Of a stretch of DNA of 6,183 nt, positions 5,147-6,183 are shown piece after piece. This DNA is from Candidatus Glassiibacteriota bacterium (lineage in GTDB: Bacteria; Gemmatimonadota; Glassbacteria; GWA2-58-10): assembly GCA_030604975.1 (NCBI GenBank), contig JAUVUV010000140.1, forward strand, positions 1 to 6,183, written 5' to 3'. The notes beneath the pieces were generated by a model that was not told where the DNA came from, searched no databases, and saw nothing but the letters and a program-made list of their open reading frames with translations. Positions within the stretch are counted from its first letter, which is position 1; each line of letters begins with the position of its first letter. A program made the position numbers and the translations under genes.

Positions 5147-6112
5147 ATGACAGCCGGTAATAATTCGCTTGAAAGGGCGGTACAGTCTATCTGTACAGAA
5201 AACCTCGGGCTGTCTCCGGATGAGGTTTTGCTTCTCGTTGCCGACCCGCCGCGTTATAAGCTGGCCCACCGGATGGTAGATACTGCCCGAAAACTGGGTT
5301 TCGCCTGCGAACTTCTTCAGGTTGGCCCGGTGGAAAAAGCAGGAGCGGCTCCGGAGGAATTTTCGCGCAAGACCCTGGCCCGTTATCCGGCAGCCCTGCT
5401 TGTCACCTCCCGCTCCCTCTCGCATACTGAAACCCGCCGCCAGGCCTGCTACGCTGACAGCGTTCGCATTGCCTCCATGCCCGGGGTGACTGAGGAGATG
5501 ATTCTCCGGCTTTTCACTCCCGGAGCTGCCGAGGAAGTCAGCCGGAGCACCCGAATGCTGGCCGAACGGCTTGAGAGTGCCGGCAATGTAAGCATTCGCA
5601 CAGAACAGGGCACAAATCTTGAGCTTTCTCTCAAAGGAAGGAAAATTTATCTGGACACCGGGCTTTACCGCGACCCTGGAGCCTTCGGCAACCTGCCTGC
5701 CGGAGAGGTGAGCACCGCACCCGTGGCAGGAAGCGCCAGAGGAAAGCTGGTGGTGGATGTCGCTTTCGCCGGGCTGGGAGCAGTTGAGAATCTCTATCTG
5801 GAAATCGATAATGGCCGGATAGTGGCGGCGCATGGTCGCCGGAGCCGGGATTTGCTTGATCTTCTCAGCGGCCCGGCCGAGCGCGTACTGGGCGAGTTCG
5901 GTATCGGGACAAACCGCCTGGCAAATCCCTGCGCGATAACGCTGGAGGCCGAGAAAGCTCACGGCACAGTGCATTTCGGATTCGGGGACAACCGCTCTTT
6001 CGGAGGCGAAAACCTTGCCGAGGGCCACTGGGATGCTGTGATCCATTGCTCGGGTATCGAGGTGGACGGGAAAGTGCTGGAGCTGGGCAAGTCACTTGGC
6101 TTACAGGAATAG
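5147..6112 (+). CDS. M29-like metallo-aminopeptidase (short, aminopeptidase T / COG2309 type)
   Basis: A 321-residue cytoplasmic protein resembling leucyl aminopeptidase T of peptidase family M29, which removes N-terminal residues from peptides using two metal ions. The N-terminal half (about 1-145) has the alternating beta/alpha layout of the family, including DEVLLLVADPP (25-35). The C-terminal half carries candidate metal ligands in the family order: Glu187 in GNLPAGEVSTAP (181-192), Glu250 in LGEFGIGTN (248-256), His276 in GTVHFGFGDN (273-282), and His294 and Asp296 in the H-x-D motif of EGHWDAVIH. It is shorter than the roughly 400-residue thermophile enzymes, like many short prokaryotic homologues. 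The ATG at 5147 follows an in-frame stop (5138-5140) and has almost no ribosome site (GAG one base before), yet no better start exists and homology seems to begin soon after. The exact peptidase specificity cannot be read from the sequence, and a related dioxygenase-like role (NicX group) is a less likely alternative. Confidence 0.8.
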   Translation: MTAGNNSLERAVQSICTENLGLSPDEVLLLVADPPRYKLAHRMVDTARKLGFACELLQVGPVEKAGAAPEEFSRKTLARYPAALLVTSRSLSHTETRRQACYADSVRIASMPGVTEEMILRLFTPGAAEEVSRSTRMLAERLESAGNVSIRTEQGTNLELSLKGRKIYLDTGLYRDPGAFGNLPAGEVSTAPVAGSARGKLVVDVAFAGLGAVENLYLEIDNGRIVAAHGRRSRDLLDLLSGPAERVLGEFGIGTNRLANPCAITLEAEKAHGTVHFGFGDNRSFGGENLAEGHWDAVIHCSGIEVDGKVLELGKSLGLQE

Positions 6113-6149
6113 AACCTTGATGAAATAATCTATCAGGGCAGGGTATGCC

Positions 6150-6183
6150 GTGTCTCCGCACTTTAATCGAAAGGAATTCCTCG
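6150..6183 (+). CDS. Start of an unidentified protein with twin-arginine-like signal (partial)
   Basis: Eleven codons from GTG at 6150 read (M/V)SPHFNRKEFL and continue off the right edge. N-R-K-E-F-L resembles the twin-arginine export motif (S/T)-R-R-x-F-L-K, with Lys in place of the second Arg, which is a tolerated variant. The start is backed by CAGGG (6139-6143), six bases before GTG, whereas the nearby ATG at 6145 (frame MPCLRTLIERNSS) is almost touching the same site. The gap of 37 bases to the aminopeptidase stop suggests co-transcription. If the reading is right the protein is exported or membrane-anchored in folded form. Its function cannot be told from so few residues. Confidence 0.4.
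   Translation, partial: MSPHFNRKEFL

Noticed and set aside
5084..6046. Minus-strand open frame of 320 codons opposite the aminopeptidase gene
   Set aside because: Its length is striking, but the plus strand encodes a recognisable enzyme with family motifs. The antisense protein has no recognisable domain and is best explained by codon bias removing stops.

Overview
The window reads as ordinary bacterial chromosome of moderate GC content, with well-spaced housekeeping and stress-related genes. I see no phage, transposon, CRISPR or RNA-gene signature. The mix of genes (an omega-like RNA polymerase subunit, GrpE, a long-form NfeD protease with a slipin, a vertebrate-type N-acetylglutamate synthase and a short M29-like aminopeptidase) fits a Gram-negative-type, probably uncultured lineage such as those in or near the FCB superphylum. 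That placement is inference only; no marker here fixes the taxon.

Layout. On the minus strand, bases 1-162 hold the 5' part of an rpoZ-like gene that runs off the left edge. A divergent intergenic region (163-496) carries two short palindromes and a near-consensus sigma-70-type promoter (TTGACA, 17-base spacer, TATTAT) pointing right. Everything further right is on the plus strand: grpE (497-1111), a membrane-bound NfeD/ClpP-class serine protease (1240-2592), its usual partner, a stomatin-like slipin (2711-3499), a two-domain N-acetylglutamate synthase of the vertebrate type (3669-4991), a short M29-like metallo-aminopeptidase (5147-6112), and the first codons of a further gene that seems to begin with a twin-arginine-like signal (from 6150).

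How the genes work together. NfeD and slipin form a recognised functional pair: the membrane protease is thought to process or regulate the SPFH scaffold protein. GrpE is the nucleotide exchange factor for DnaK, but neither dnaK, dnaJ nor hrcA lies beside it here. The N-acetylglutamate synthase catalyses the first step of arginine synthesis. Its kinase-fold domain lacks the usual acetylglutamate-kinase motifs but keeps a segment resembling the arginine-binding signature, so it is best read as an arginine-regulated synthase. The aminopeptidase and the partial gene after it are only 37 bases apart and may be co-transcribed. The other plus-strand genes are separated by 118-169 bases and may each have their own signals.

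I did not find a convincing undescribed multi-gene system. The most interesting points are the degenerate kinase domain of the synthase, the divergent rpoZ/grpE control region with its long grpE leader, a perfect hairpin just ahead of the aminopeptidase gene, and an exact 15-base repeat shared by an intergenic region and the nfeD coding sequence.
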